Assembly: GCF_003054445.1 (NCBI RefSeq)
Contig: NC_042506.1
Location: 627,501-691,500, forward strand
DNA length: 64,000 bases
Origin: Pichia kudriavzevii
Taxonomy: Eukaryota; Ascomycota; Pichiomycetes; Pichiales; Pichiaceae
Direction of reading: 5' to 3'
The notes under the pieces are model-generated. The model saw only the letters and a list, made by a program, of their open reading frames with translations, ran no database searches and was not told the DNA's origin. Positions within the stretch are counted from its first letter, which is position 1, and each line of letters starts with the position of its first letter. The position numbers and the translations under genes are program-made. Shown one piece after another: positions 8,683-19,113 of this stretch.

Positions 8683-10464
8683 ATGAGGGGAACTCTTACT
8701 AACCTGTTTAGAAGAACAACAATTCAGAGTGTCGATGATGTTAGCGTAAATTCAAACAGAGTATCAGAGACTCATGATAGTGGTGATTATACATCGAAGA
8801 AAGAGGACCATACAACGGTCATCGAGGTGGGTACTCCAGAAGAGAAAAAAAATCCCTTGGGTTATTCTGTGGGGCCACTATCAGTCATTGTATTGATCAT
8901 TCAAGGTGTTGTTGGTACGGGTATTTTTACAGGACCAGGAACAATTGTAAAGTCAATGGGTTCTATTGGGTCAACATATGTCCTATGGTTAAGTTGTTTC
9001 TTTCTTCCTATGTTCAGCGTATTCCTCTATGTCGAATTTGCTGGATATTATCCTAAAAGAAATGGTGGCGATGTGGCATATCTTGAACAAGCCTACACCA
9101 AACCTAAGTTTTTGTTTCCGACCATTTATGCAGCTGTTTCTGTCGTTTTGTCTTTCACTACCTCTTCAGCTCTAGCAGTTGGACAATACCTTCTCAGTGC
9201 AAGCGGAGCTGAAGTCACTACATGGCACTATAGAGGCATTGCAATTGCTGCTTTGACTCTCTCTTGTGTCCACATCGGCTTAAGTACAAAATGGTCACTC
9301 AGACTTCAAAACCTTTTAGGTTTTGTTAAAGTAGTTTTTATGGTCTTTATTGTGATTCTTGGGTTTGTCGTTTTGGGTGGTGGAACTAAAGTCAAAGACC
9401 CACATGCCAGTTTCACGAATATGTGGGAGGGTACTACAACACAAGGTAACAATATTGCCAATTCCATCATTAATGTGGCCTTTTCGTATGGTGGATATAG
9501 TTATGCCTTTGGAGTTGTTGCAGAATACTCGAGTTCTAAAAAGGGGCAAACAGAAAGTGAAAGAGAAAAAAGTATGATCAGAACTTTCTCCTTTTATGTT
9601 CCTGTATCCATGATTGTTATTTTAATATTATACATCCTCATGATAACAGCTTATTATGCAGGTGGAACTCCTGATGAAATTAAACACTCTGGTAATGGGG
9701 TAGCAACTATTCTTTTTCAAAATGCTTTTCAAAATAAATATGCTACCAAGTTTCTTAACGTTATGGTTGCCTTGTCAGCTTATGGCCATTTGGTTACAGC
9801 AGTTCTTTCCCATTCAAGGGGCCTTAGAGAATGTGGGAGACAAGGTGTTCTCCCGTTCCCTAAATTTTGGACTTCCACAAAACCTTTTGGAACTCCACTT
9901 GGCCCAATATTGGTGACATGGATTGTCAATTTTATTATGATAGTTGCACCACCAGCTGGTTCAGCATTTAATTTCATTGTTGATATGGGTTCATATTCGG
10001 GATATATTTTTACTTTGGCTCTTATTTGTGGTTTACTAAAGGTTCGAAGAGATCGTAAGCTTAGAAATCTTGGGACCAAAGGCCAATATTTGCCGCTTCC
10101 TTGTATTATAATTTTGCTACTGTTTGAGCTTATGGTTATTATTCTAGCTTTTGTTCCACCAAAACATGGGCTTATTGGCTCCGATGTGACATTTTTCTAT
10201 GCCACATATCCTATAGTAACGATTGGCTTGTTAATGCTTTGTATTGCATATTACTTTGTTTGGAGATATACCTTACCAAAGCTTGGAGGCTACGTTCACC
10301 GTGAAGTTGAATACATTTTGCAGAACGGTGAGATTGGAAATACTATAGTTAAAGTCAAGCTTGAAGAAGTTGAACAGTGGGACAATGAGCATGGAACAGA
10401 CGAATATGGAGTTGCAAAAACTGTTGTCTTGAAATATGAAGACGTTGAATCACAGAAGACTTAA
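8683..10464 (+). CDS. High-affinity methionine/cysteine permease, MUP1/MUP3 type
   Basis: This is an amino acid permease of the APC superfamily, in the L-type (LAT) branch that includes yeast Mup1 and Mup3. It is predicted to import methionine or cysteine at the plasma membrane. About twelve membrane segments lie between residues 60 and 535, with hydrophilic N- and C-terminal tails. Family landmarks include the unwound first helix GVVGTGIFTGPG, NGGDVAYLE with KPKF, RLQNLLGFVK, and EGVLPF-type loop residues (RQGVLPFPKFW). Length is 593 aa against 574 aa for Mup1. The N-terminal tail has several Lys and Ser/Thr residues where ubiquitin-driven endocytosis usually acts. Substrate is inferred from family; paralogue identity (MUP1 or MUP3) is unresolved. 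Confidence 0.85.
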   Translation: MRGTLTNLFRRTTIQSVDDVSVNSNRVSETHDSGDYTSKKEDHTTVIEVGTPEEKKNPLGYSVGPLSVIVLIIQGVVGTGIFTGPGTIVKSMGSIGSTYVLWLSCFFLPMFSVFLYVEFAGYYPKRNGGDVAYLEQAYTKPKFLFPTIYAAVSVVLSFTTSSALAVGQYLLSASGAEVTTWHYRGIAIAALTLSCVHIGLSTKWSLRLQNLLGFVKVVFMVFIVILGFVVLGGGTKVKDPHASFTNMWEGTTTQGNNIANSIINVAFSYGGYSYAFGVVAEYSSSKKGQTESEREKSMIRTFSFYVPVSMIVILILYILMITAYYAGGTPDEIKHSGNGVATILFQNAFQNKYATKFLNVMVALSAYGHLVTAVLSHSRGLRECGRQGVLPFPKFWTSTKPFGTPLGPILVTWIVNFIMIVAPPAGSAFNFIVDMGSYSGYIFTLALICGLLKVRRDRKLRNLGTKGQYLPLPCIIILLLFELMVIILAFVPPKHGLIGSDVTFFYATYPIVTIGLLMLCIAYYFVWRYTLPKLGGYVHREVEYILQNGEIGNTIVKVKLEEVEQWDNEHGTDEYGVAKTVVLKYEDVESQKT

Positions 10465-10912
10465 TTCTTTGTATTTTTAGAAATATTGAACATAAAGTAG
10501 TTTTTTCAATTATAATTGTTTGTAGTTTTCTTGTAACTAGTAACCAATTAAATTGCAAATGGAATAATTTGATGTCAAAGCAAAGTAAATACTAATCTAG
10601 CTATCCTGTTTACCCTAAATATTTGAATCACTATACATATAGTCTGATGAACACTTGCTCAGTCCAAAAACAAATCTTTTTTTTTAGTCTGCTATAATTT
10701 ATTATCCAACTTAAGGTCTTCTAACGAAGTGTAAACTATATCTCTTGAAACTATTTTCTAAATTTAAACTAATATATCAAAACATCTTGCCGAACAGTTT
10801 TCTTTAAAAATAATCCCTTAAATCCTATAAACTCCTAGTATATTTATTGATTTGATTTTAGTTTCCAGAAAACCACATCATTAAAGTCTAGAGCGGTTAA
10901 AGTTTTGTATTT
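10465..10912. other. Intergenic region, permease to tRNA-Leu
   Basis: About 450 bp of AT-rich DNA containing the permease 3' UTR and the upstream flank of the tRNA gene. I see no open frame, repeat or LTR-like ends here. Confidence 0.4.
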
Positions 10913-10996
10913 GGAGGGATGGCCGAGTGGTCTAAGGCGGCAGACTTAAGATCTGTTGGACGCATGTCCGCGCGAGTTCGAACCTCGCTTCCTTCA
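10913..10996 (+). tRNA. tRNA-Leu (anticodon UAA), no intron
   Basis: An 84-nt class II tRNA. The acceptor stem GGAGGGA pairs fully with TTCCTTC (with G:U), and the discriminator base is A, as in leucine tRNAs. The anticodon stem GCAGA/TCTGT encloses the loop CTTAAGA, giving anticodon TAA. A long variable arm is present (around TTGGACGCATGTCC). The T arm is GCGAG-TTCGAAC-CTCGC, which also serves as the B box. There is no intron, and a T-run follows as a Pol III terminator. Confidence 0.96.
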
Positions 10997-11279
10997 TTTT
11001 TTTACTCTTTTCTTTTTTGGAATCCAACAATTTTGTAGGGAAGAATGTACCTCGCCCAGTCTGGAAAGACTCTATATCATCTCCGTGCTATCTTCGTTTT
11101 TTGTTGGCAACACACACGAGTTGTTTGGGTGTTTCGGATATCTATTTCCCACAGGACGGCTTATACTTGGTATAGGTAGCTGGAATACTTGTATATTTTT
11201 ATGAGTGAAATATAGCTTTTGTTGCCCTTTAGTTGAAAGTCATTTTCAGTTAAACAATCTACAAACAGAAATTGAATTT

Positions 11280-12716
11280 ATGTTGAAGAACAAGAATATC
11301 AGGATTATTAAAAGATTAACTCATACTTACAAGATAAAGATGAATAATATGGAAAATGATAATTTGAATAGTATCTCAGCTGAACTTACCGCATCATCCG
11401 GCGCAACATCAACGACTTATCGAAAACCAACATCCCCATCTGGTGCTCCACTATCGGCTATCTCTCCGAAATTGTTTCCTCTTCCCCTCTCTGATAGTTT
11501 TAAGCACTACTGGGATAAGAAAACTTTAGAAGCGGCGCAACATGAGCTATTATCGACACTGCCCTTTTACCCTGAATCATCTGCTGATCACTCTTCAAAA
11601 GTTCTGAGATATGAAAGTCCTAATTCATTAGTGTTTCCGGATATAAACGAGTTTCACATAAAGCCAAAAAGAAACGTGAAAAATGACAAACATCTGGTAT
11701 TTATACATGGTTATGGTGCAGGTCTTGGATTTTTTATTAAAAATATAGAAAAAATATCCAAGGAACATCCTGATTGGCACATTCATGCAATTGATTTGCC
11801 AGGTTATGGTTGTTCTACCCGTGTAACGTTTCCATCTAGAATACCATTCCAAAATTACGAAACAGTTGAGAAACTATTTACTGTTCCATTAAGAGACTGG
11901 TTTGTCTCCCGAGGATTGGACGAAAAGAACACTGTTGTTGTGGCGCATTCCATGGGCGGATATTTGTCGTTAGCGTTGCAACTTCATGAAGTTCAAGGCA
12001 CCAATTATATAGGTGAAAGTGAGTATGAAAATATCAAATCCAGGTTCAGTGTATTCGGATCCAAGAAAGCCAAAGAGTTGAATACAAAGCATGAAAACCA
12101 AATGAAAGAATTGACCAATACATCTGCCAATCCTAGGAGATTTTGGAATACTTTGATTCTCGTTTCACCTGGTGGGATTTGGTCAAAGAGGACACCATCA
12201 ATAGCAGAAGAGTCCACCCCAACATGGTTTGTAAAACTTTGGAATCAGAACATTTCACCCTTTTCTGTTGTTAGGAACCTCGGTCCTCTGGGTTCCTATC
12301 TTGTTAGTGGTTGGACTTCAAGAAGGTTTGCTATTGACCACCTGTTTGATAACAGTTTGAAGAAACTGATGCATCAGTATTCTTATACAATTTTCAATGC
12401 GAAAGGAAGCGGAGAATATATGCTTAACTACCTTTTAGCAGCTGGCGCCGTTCCAAGGCATCCTATGTTTGATAGATTGGAGAAGTTGAAAAGCTATTCT
12501 GGCAAAACGGTTTGGATGTATGGTACTCACGATTGGATGGATTATACTGGTGGTATTAAAAGTGCCGAGAAACTAAACCAAATTTCACATGGAAGCAGTA
12601 CGGTTGAATTGGTGCCTGACGCCGGTCATCATATTTACCTCGATGCATTTGATAAATTCAATGAGTTGGTTGGCAAAGAAATGAATGGGTTTGAAAAAGT
12701 CCTTTCTAAGAAGTGA
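11280..12716 (+). CDS. CLD1: CLD1-like mitochondrial alpha/beta-hydrolase (cardiolipin deacylase / CGI-58 family)
   Basis: This alpha/beta-hydrolase belongs to the ABHD4/5 (CGI-58) group. Yeast Cld1 removes an acyl chain from cardiolipin in the mitochondrial inner membrane so that tafazzin can remodel it. The nucleophile elbow AHSMGG puts Ser at residue 224, and the oxyanion-side HGYGAG block lies about 80 residues earlier. The catalytic His falls in GHHIYLD (about 450-455), which also forms the HX4D motif typical of this family. The first ATG (11280) gives 478 aa, with a basic, acid-free N-terminus (MLKNKNIRIIKRL) that looks like a mitochondrial presequence. A second ATG at 11340 would remove it. 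Ict1/Ecm18-type paralogues are possible alternatives. Confidence 0.8.
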   Translation: MLKNKNIRIIKRLTHTYKIKMNNMENDNLNSISAELTASSGATSTTYRKPTSPSGAPLSAISPKLFPLPLSDSFKHYWDKKTLEAAQHELLSTLPFYPESSADHSSKVLRYESPNSLVFPDINEFHIKPKRNVKNDKHLVFIHGYGAGLGFFIKNIEKISKEHPDWHIHAIDLPGYGCSTRVTFPSRIPFQNYETVEKLFTVPLRDWFVSRGLDEKNTVVVAHSMGGYLSLALQLHEVQGTNYIGESEYENIKSRFSVFGSKKAKELNTKHENQMKELTNTSANPRRFWNTLILVSPGGIWSKRTPSIAEESTPTWFVKLWNQNISPFSVVRNLGPLGSYLVSGWTSRRFAIDHLFDNSLKKLMHQYSYTIFNAKGSGEYMLNYLLAAGAVPRHPMFDRLEKLKSYSGKTVWMYGTHDWMDYTGGIKSAEKLNQISHGSSTVELVPDAGHHIYLDAFDKFNELVGKEMNGFEKVLSKK

Positions 12717-12948
12717 CCTGTGTATTAGTAAAATATAGAAATATTTAGATAAAGTTGTTTACATTTGGTTGTTACGATTTTCTTTCCTTTTTTATTTTTA
12801 TTGGAGAAAAAAAAATATTAACTGGCAAATATTAAACAAGACTGAAAAGGTAGAATGATAAAAAAGTTGAAAAAAAAAAGATAAACGAGGCATGAAGATA
12901 TGCTAGATGAGTAAATGAAGGAGGGAAAACAAAAAAAATACAAATGAC

Positions 12949-15057
12949 CTATTGGTTCTCAGCATACAGTTGATCAACTCTTTCTTTGACGCTTCCAAGA
13001 ATTTTCTTTCTTTGTAGCTTTTGAGCCGATGTAACATATCCTGATTCAGGAGTCCATTCATCGTCAACAAGGACACAACCTAAGATCAATTCGATACCGT
13101 TCAATCCACCAGATTTACCAGTGTCTAAAACGGATTTGGTTATTTCCTTCACCAGCTTTTTATTCTCAATAAAGTTGGAAATTTCGATTTCAGAAGCAGA
13201 TTTTGCCTTCTTATCCAACCCCAATTTAAAAATCAACTCCTTCACCTGTGCTTCATTTGGAAGAATGATACCAACTGGTTTGACCTTATTTTCATCAGCA
13301 TAACAACAAATGTTCAAGACGTATTTATTTGATCTGTAAATAGATTCGATTTTCTCAAGAGCAATATATTCACCGTTTAAGGTTTTAACTAAGTTCTTCT
13401 TACGATCAATCACCTTTAAAGCACCAGTTGAAGTCCATTCACCGATATCACCAGTACTGAACCAGCCTTCTTCGTATTCAAAAGCCTTCTTAGTTTCTTC
13501 TGGATTCTTATAGTACTCCTTCAAAACTGGGGCACCACTAATCAAAATTTCACCTTGGTTATTCTTTGCAAAATAACCGGCTTCTGGAACATCAATCAAT
13601 TTGACAGTAACCGAACCAACCAAAGATCCACAGACATCAAATTCGAAATGTTCTGGGATGAGGACACAAGTATTTGCACAAGTTTCCGTTAAACCATAAC
13701 CAATAAGCATTGGGCCAATAGTATTAGTAATAAATCTTTGAGTTTCACCAGATAGAGGAGAACCACCATTTAGCATATAACGGATATGTCCACCGGTTGC
13801 TGCTTTGATTTTCTTAAAGATAACCGTATCAACAAGAGATGGAACAAGAGGAATATGGTATTTCTTAGAAGTTTCCTTTACATGATATGCTGCCCAAAAC
13901 ACCTTTTGCGTAGTTTGTGGGGCCTTTTCAATTTGAGATATAATACCCTTCTTAACTGCTTCCCAAACAGCAGCAACACCAACCATAACAGTTGGTTTGA
14001 AAGTCTTCATATCACCTTCACAATTTTTACAAGATGCATCAGTTAAGGTCTTGACGTTAGCATAACCTGCAGTTGATCCCCAATAGAATGTAATCAATTC
14101 GAAAACCAATTCAAAGATATGAGCCAATGGTAAGAAGGCAATGACTCTATCCCTTTGAGTAATTATGGTATCTGGAACATTAACGGAAACACCACCTATA
14201 CCTGCAACAATGTTGGCATGGGATAAAACAACACCCTTTGGAGGACCGGTTGATCCGGAAGTGTACATAATACACGACAGGTCTTCTGGTTTTGGAGGAT
14301 GGAATTCAATTGATTCATTTTTGTCTTTACCTAACTTGATAACGTCATTAATCGAATAGAATTTAATATCAGGTCTAACTTTCTTGATTTCTTCAATATT
14401 TTTCTTAGATGCTTCAACATCGATAGCTTCATTATTTGAATCCAATTGAGAAGAATAAATAATGAACTTGACTTCGGTTGCCTTTTGTAAAGGATTGATC
14501 AATTTCCCCAACAATTCATTATCAGTAAAGATGGCTTTGGATCCGGTCTGCACCAAAGAATGAGTCAAACCTTCTTCACCAAGAGAATCATAGGCAGTCA
14601 CCACAGGGATACCTTGAGTCTGAGCCGCCAAAAAGGTCCTCATCCAATATGGAGAAGTTGAGGCAAAAATGTGTAATTTATCACTATTGGAATGGTTAAT
14701 TCCAATTTCAATTAAACCTTTACCGTAGTTATTGACAATTTCTTGTAATTGACCAAAGGTAATATATTTATAATCGGATTTCTCATAGTAAATCCACTTC
14801 TTATCAACACTTGTCTCCTGTCCATCGACAATCTTGGTCACTTTCTTCAATTCCGTGTGCACCTTAATAGTGTCTCTCCATCCCTGACATCTCTTGTCTT
14901 TACCATGTCTCTCAACAACTTCGTTGAAGTACTCATAGACCGTCGAACATTTATAGCCCTTTGGCCTGACAACAGCACCATTTTTAACTCTGTAAGATCT
15001 TCTTGGGGCAGTCTCGCCCTTTTTCGCTTCACCAACGGGGACGTTTATTAGAACCAT
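12949..15057 (-). CDS. FAA1: Long-chain fatty acyl-CoA synthetase, Faa1/Faa4 type
   Basis: This enzyme activates long-chain fatty acids with ATP and CoA for lipid synthesis, import and protein acylation. It is an ANL-superfamily enzyme: the P-loop motif YTSGSTGPPKG begins at residue 265, the A5-type block GYGLTETC follows, and the FACS signature region (GWFSTGDIGEW, then IDRKKNLVKTLNGEYIALE) is intact. The 702 aa match S. cerevisiae Faa1 (700) and Faa4 (694). I see no signal peptide, consistent with a lipid-droplet, ER and plasma-membrane-associated protein. A single gene here may stand for both yeast paralogues. The upstream flank is the long repeat-rich region to 16.6 kb. Confidence 0.93.
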   Translation of the reverse strand: MVLINVPVGEAKKGETAPRRSYRVKNGAVVRPKGYKCSTVYEYFNEVVERHGKDKRCQGWRDTIKVHTELKKVTKIVDGQETSVDKKWIYYEKSDYKYITFGQLQEIVNNYGKGLIEIGINHSNSDKLHIFASTSPYWMRTFLAAQTQGIPVVTAYDSLGEEGLTHSLVQTGSKAIFTDNELLGKLINPLQKATEVKFIIYSSQLDSNNEAIDVEASKKNIEEIKKVRPDIKFYSINDVIKLGKDKNESIEFHPPKPEDLSCIMYTSGSTGPPKGVVLSHANIVAGIGGVSVNVPDTIITQRDRVIAFLPLAHIFELVFELITFYWGSTAGYANVKTLTDASCKNCEGDMKTFKPTVMVGVAAVWEAVKKGIISQIEKAPQTTQKVFWAAYHVKETSKKYHIPLVPSLVDTVIFKKIKAATGGHIRYMLNGGSPLSGETQRFITNTIGPMLIGYGLTETCANTCVLIPEHFEFDVCGSLVGSVTVKLIDVPEAGYFAKNNQGEILISGAPVLKEYYKNPEETKKAFEYEEGWFSTGDIGEWTSTGALKVIDRKKNLVKTLNGEYIALEKIESIYRSNKYVLNICCYADENKVKPVGIILPNEAQVKELIFKLGLDKKAKSASEIEISNFIENKKLVKEITKSVLDTGKSGGLNGIELILGCVLVDDEWTPESGYVTSAQKLQRKKILGSVKERVDQLYAENQ

Positions 15058-15538
15058 CGATAGTGAATATATTTATACCAACACCTCTAAATAATAGCAA
15101 TAAGATGAAAAACTTGTGTGGCGAAAACTAAGAAAGAAGCAGCAAAGAGGGGAAAAACTACAGTAAAGTTGAACATCTCAACGCACATGTGCCTTTCTGT
15201 AGGGCATGTGCTGGAAAATCCAAATCCCAAAGCAACAACAAAAAAAAAAACACACACCCAGATATACGCACCTCCACTTAAATCCGATCGTTAGCAGTAA
15301 AAACACTTGCTTTTCTTTTTTTTTTTTGTTTTTTCCCCTCCTCTCGCTTGCTGCGGATTCCGGTTGTGCTATCCGCAATCCAACTCGTTTTATTACATAC
15401 TGTTGTGCTGTTTTTTTGTTATAATAGCGTATATGTAGTCCAAAGATCATAACCACCAACTCACTTGGCCGGTATGTGTTGACATTGGAAGATCTACGTA
15501 ACCAAAACCCTTTTCTGCTTCCTCATTTCTACTGTTAA

Positions 15539-15550
15539 GGGGGGGGGGGG
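15539..15550 (+). repeat. Poly(G) run, G12
   Basis: Twelve consecutive G in AT-rich intergenic DNA. It is one of four long G/C homopolymers in the window. Confidence 0.9.
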
Positions 15551-16222
15551 TACACATTACCCATTTTCTTAAATAACGAGAAACACGGAGGCTCGTGTCA
15601 GGGGAAGTCCAGCCTAAACAGTGGGAGGAGCACGGATTTTTTTTTTTCCCCTCTGTGAAGGCTCAGCGCGTTTTTCATGAACTTGTTGCATGATGCATAT
15701 GCAACTTGTCACGGAAACCCCATTGGGCAGGCCACGATATAGTACGTACCTCTTAACGGCATACAGATATTACGACATTAATGAGGGAGTGGTCTCTTTT
15801 CTTAAGAGTGGATAATTTCTCAAAACAGATGAAAGAGGTTCTCCAATGACTTGGTAAAATTTTAATATGACTAACTAGTAGTAAGTAAATAGTAATAAGT
15901 GAATAGCAATAAATCTACATTGGGATAAACAAGTAAAGGCAGAGGTGACACAGAGGTGAGAAACCAGTGTTGAACAATTCACGACAGAGCTTGGGAAGTA
16001 AGATGCTGAGCCTCCTTGTTTTTTCTTGTTCTCTGATTTATCCTTGGTTCTCCTTCCTTCCACTTTCTTCCTCGCCCCTTTCTCACTCGGAAATAAGAAA
16101 CAGAACCCAAAATGTTGGGTGGCAGAAACACGGGGCACTGTTTTTTTTTTCAATTGGGACAGCACCGTTATGACGCACGAATTACCCAACAAAATGTTTT
16201 TTTTTTCTTTAAAACAAAAATA

Positions 16223-16277
16223 GTTGTTTTGCAACAACATTTGCTGCCGTCGCGGCGCGACGGCTGTTTCTGTTGCA
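16223..16277. repeat. GC-rich compound inverted repeat
   Basis: A central perfect dyad has arms GCCGTCGC (16246-16253) and GCGACGGC (16257-16264) around a 3-nt spacer. Outer arms TGCAACA (16230-16236) and TGTTGCA (16271-16277) can pair outside it across a 9/6-nt internal loop. A small second hairpin, GTTGTT-TTGC-AACAAC (16223-16238), overlaps the left outer arm, so two alternative folds are possible. It lies about 345-400 bp before the phosphatase ATG. Confidence 0.8.
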
Positions 16278-16363
16278 GAGAAGCAGCAATTTTTCTTTTT
16301 CTGACAATTTCCAAACTTCTCCAAACGAGGGAAGTTTCTCCAGTGCAGTTTCTCAGCCTCCCT

Positions 16364-16402
16364 CCCCCCCCCCACATCCACATCCACATCCACATCCACA
16401 TC
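16364..16402 (+). repeat. Poly(C) run and CACATC hexamer microsatellite
   Basis: A C10 run at 16364-16373 is followed directly by five perfect CACATC units (16373-16402). This is simple-sequence DNA, likely length-variable between strains, and lies about 220-255 bp upstream of the phosphatase start. Confidence 0.9.
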
Positions 16403-16619
16403 GACTCTAATTTTTTCTTCGCCACCGTTTCCTCACAACAAAAATTATGTGTGTTTGACTTTCGTTGGTTATACCCAAACTCTCCTTTCTGCCTTCTTTA
16501 AAAAACTCATCTTTATCTGTCCCCTTTTCCAACTAATAGTTATATCCAAGTTTATCGCCATCCTCCTTGTCAAATCCGTCTAGCTCATACTTTTCCCAAA
16601 AGATAAACCATTGACTATA

Positions 16620-18443
16620 ATGGGAAACCCACCCAGTAGAACTGATTTAAACAATTCAAATCAAACTTCATCTTCGGTCACTTCCCCCGCTTCCCAAGAT
16701 GATCCCGACCCGTTGCCCATACGGTCGGTAAATTCAGATAATAAACACTTAAATATCGATCCTCTAATCGATTCAAATAATAACTTTACTACTAATACCA
16801 TCATTACTACTGATGTTAATCCTTTAATTATTAATAATGCGAAAAAAAACAATAGTTTACACCTTGACAATCATAATCATTACAACCCCCACCATCATCA
16901 TCGCCAGTCTCACTCACATGCTAGCTCTAACATTCAAGCAGCCCAACCCCCCCGTTCAAGATATGCTGGTATTCCTCTAGATTATTCAGTCTCTTCATCT
17001 TCTGCCTCATCCTTCGAAGATGGCAGTTTCCCCAATAGCCTTTGTGGTTCATATCTGACCTCACCTTCAGTATCCTCATTTAGTACAAATCTATCCTCCT
17101 CAAATTATCAGAAGACTACCCTCTACCCAATTGATGAAACAACAAATTCCCTGTCCACTTTTATGGCTTCTCCATCATCTTCTTCCCCTTCGTCACCTTC
17201 TTCAACCGATTCTCAAGATTTACCCTTTAAGTTGGATATCGATAAAGAAGCATCATTGACCTCTCCTAATTCAACTTCAACTTCAACTTCCTCGTCTTCT
17301 ACTTCTACTTCAAACACCAAGGCTGGCAAGCTTTCCTTATCAGTCGAAAAATTGTCTAAACTTCAGATAGGTGACGTCAAGCAAAACAATCAACCAAATG
17401 CTGTATCACAATTGACGAAAACTCTAATCGATACAAAGACTAACCAACCCACCTCTAAAAGGCAAATCAACTTGGATTTGGACCTCATTATTGAGAAATT
17501 GGTGGCTTCTGGTCTAGCAAAGAAAAACCCTAAATATTTTCCCCTATCATATGATGAAATCCGATTTATTTCCTCTAAATCAAGGAGGATTTTTATGTCT
17601 CAGCCGATGCTACTTGAATTGGCTGCCCCCGTCAAAATTGTAGGTGACATCCATGGCCAGTTTCATGATTTATTGAGGATTTTCAAACTTTGCGGGTTCC
17701 CGCCAAACTCAAACTACCTTTTCATGGGTGACTATGTTGATCGTGGGAAACAATCTTTGGAAACTATGGTTTTGTTGCTGTGCTTGAAAATCAAATACCC
17801 TGAGAATTTTTTCCTTTTGAGAGGAAACCACGAAACCGCAGAAATTACAAAGATGTATGGATTTTATGATGAATGTAAGAGAAGAACATCAGCTGGCGTT
17901 AAGACTTGGAAATTGTTTGTTGATGTTTTCAATACATTGCCGGTTGCCGCAACAATAGCGGATAAGATTTTTTGTGTTCATGGTGGTTTATCTCCAGACT
18001 TACACGACTTGAATCAAATCAGGAATATCCAAAGGCCTACAGATATTCCAGATGAAGGCTTGCTAGCTGATTTGTTGTGGTCTGATCCTCAAGATTTGAA
18101 TGAACTTAAACCACAGGATCCCAAGTCTAGCAAATCATCTTCTAAGCTGAAATCAAAATCGAAGCACAAGTTTCAAGATTGGAAACCTAACGATAGGGGG
18201 GTTTCTTATTGTTTCAACAGTACAATCGTCAAGAACTTTTGTAAGAAATTTGATTTTGATTTGGTTGCTCGTGGTCACATGGTTGTCGAAGATGGCTATG
18301 AGTTTTACGCATCTCGTAAACTAGTGACCATTTTTTCGGCCCCAAATTATTGTGGTGAATTCAAAAATTGGGGTGCCGTCATGAACGTCAACAAAAAACT
18401 TATGTGCAGTTTTGAGTTGCTTAAACCAAAGGAGAAAAAATAA
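16620..18443 (+). CDS. PPQ1/PPZ-type serine/threonine protein phosphatase
   Basis: This is a PP1-like metallophosphatase with a long disordered N-terminal half (residues 1-275, rich in Ser, Asn and His). The catalytic domain follows with all metal-binding motifs: GDIHG (342-346), GDYVDRG (from 370) and RGNHE (401-405). The late segments [12 protein letters not shown] and [10 protein letters not shown], and an end at FELLKP plus a few lysines, resemble yeast Ppq1 more than Ppz1. The start is the ATG at 16620; it gives MGNPPS, a likely N-myristoylation signal as in Ppz1, whereas the in-frame codon upstream is TTG. An unusual Ser/Lys-rich insertion of about 30 residues (491-520) sits inside the catalytic domain, after LLWSDP. 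Yeast roles of this group are salt tolerance, cell-wall integrity and translation accuracy. Confidence 0.88.
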   Translation: MGNPPSRTDLNNSNQTSSSVTSPASQDDPDPLPIRSVNSDNKHLNIDPLIDSNNNFTTNTIITTDVNPLIINNAKKNNSLHLDNHNHYNPHHHHRQSHSHASSNIQAAQPPRSRYAGIPLDYSVSSSSASSFEDGSFPNSLCGSYLTSPSVSSFSTNLSSSNYQKTTLYPIDETTNSLSTFMASPSSSSPSSPSSTDSQDLPFKLDIDKEASLTSPNSTSTSTSSSSTSTSNTKAGKLSLSVEKLSKLQIGDVKQNNQPNAVSQLTKTLIDTKTNQPTSKRQINLDLDLIIEKLVASGLAKKNPKYFPLSYDEIRFISSKSRRIFMSQPMLLELAAPVKIVGDIHGQFHDLLRIFKLCGFPPNSNYLFMGDYVDRGKQSLETMVLLLCLKIKYPENFFLLRGNHETAEITKMYGFYDECKRRTSAGVKTWKLFVDVFNTLPVAATIADKIFCVHGGLSPDLHDLNQIRNIQRPTDIPDEGLLADLLWSDPQDLNELKPQDPKSSKSSSKLKSKSKHKFQDWKPNDRGVSYCFNSTIVKNFCKKFDFDLVARGHMVVEDGYEFYASRKLVTIFSAPNYCGEFKNWGAVMNVNKKLMCSFELLKPKEKK

Positions 18444-18468
18444 TCTTCACTAGATCGATGGTGCTATC

Positions 18469-18500
18469 CACACACACACACATACATACATCCATCCATT
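18469..18500 (+). repeat. CA/CATA microsatellite
   Basis: Seven CA units (18469-18482) grade into CATA/CATC units in the 3' UTR of the phosphatase gene. Confidence 0.85.
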
Positions 18501-19113
18501 TACATACTCATACACGCAACCCCATTTTGCTTATTATATTTAAAGGCCTCTCAGTAGTTAAATGAACTACATTTACGTTTGCGCTTTTTATCACTTTTTC
18601 TTTAATTCTTTTTGTTTATGATTTTACTTTATTTATTACGTTAGACTCAGTTGTCTCAAGGTTGGTGTGCTTTTCTTTAATATTTTATATCTTTATATTT
18701 CAAACTATTTTGAACTAAGCCTCTATATGCTTCGAATCCATTGTTAAATTGCTTTTTATTCTTTAACTTGTTTTCTAAGTATGAAAATTAATATTGAAGG
18801 CTGTATATTATCTGCAATTTGGTTACGGTTTTCTCCGTTTTTTAATGCTTCATAGGTGCTGCTGGCCAAAACTTCCCACTACCAAATATAATCGATATCC
18901 AAACTATAACCAACTACAAAATTTCGATGCTTCAATTATTTGCTACTTTTTGAGAGAGCCTATTTCAATTATTGAACTTAGTTCACTTATCCTCATCTTG
19001 TTAGATCAAGCTGCGGCAGGTAACGCCGGAGAGTAACTCACAAAAATTACAACCTGGACATTATAGATTTTGGTTATTATCAAAGTAAAGTTATCTGAAC
19101 GGTATGCTTGTAG

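Larger units (their letters stand above)
15058..16619. other. Divergent promoter and long leader between FAA1 and the phosphatase
   Basis: This 1.56-kb region has no convincing gene. A 174-codon minus-strand frame (15875-16399) has no ATG start and low-complexity composition, so I reject it. The region holds a G12 run (15539-15550), long T-runs near 16141 and 16197, a GC-rich compound hairpin (16223-16277), a C10 run (16364-16373) and five perfect CACATC units (16373-16402). Large regulatory leaders are common for yeast signalling genes, and such tracts usually exclude nucleosomes. Confidence 0.5.

Noticed and set aside
15068-15077. TATAAATATA as the FAA1 TATA box
   Set aside because: It lies only about 10 bp before the FAA1 ATG, too close to direct transcription of this start.
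15875-16399. 174-codon minus-strand frame upstream of the phosphatase
   Set aside because: It begins at a GTG, not an ATG. Its N-terminus is just the CACATC microsatellite read backwards, and the rest is low-complexity leader sequence.
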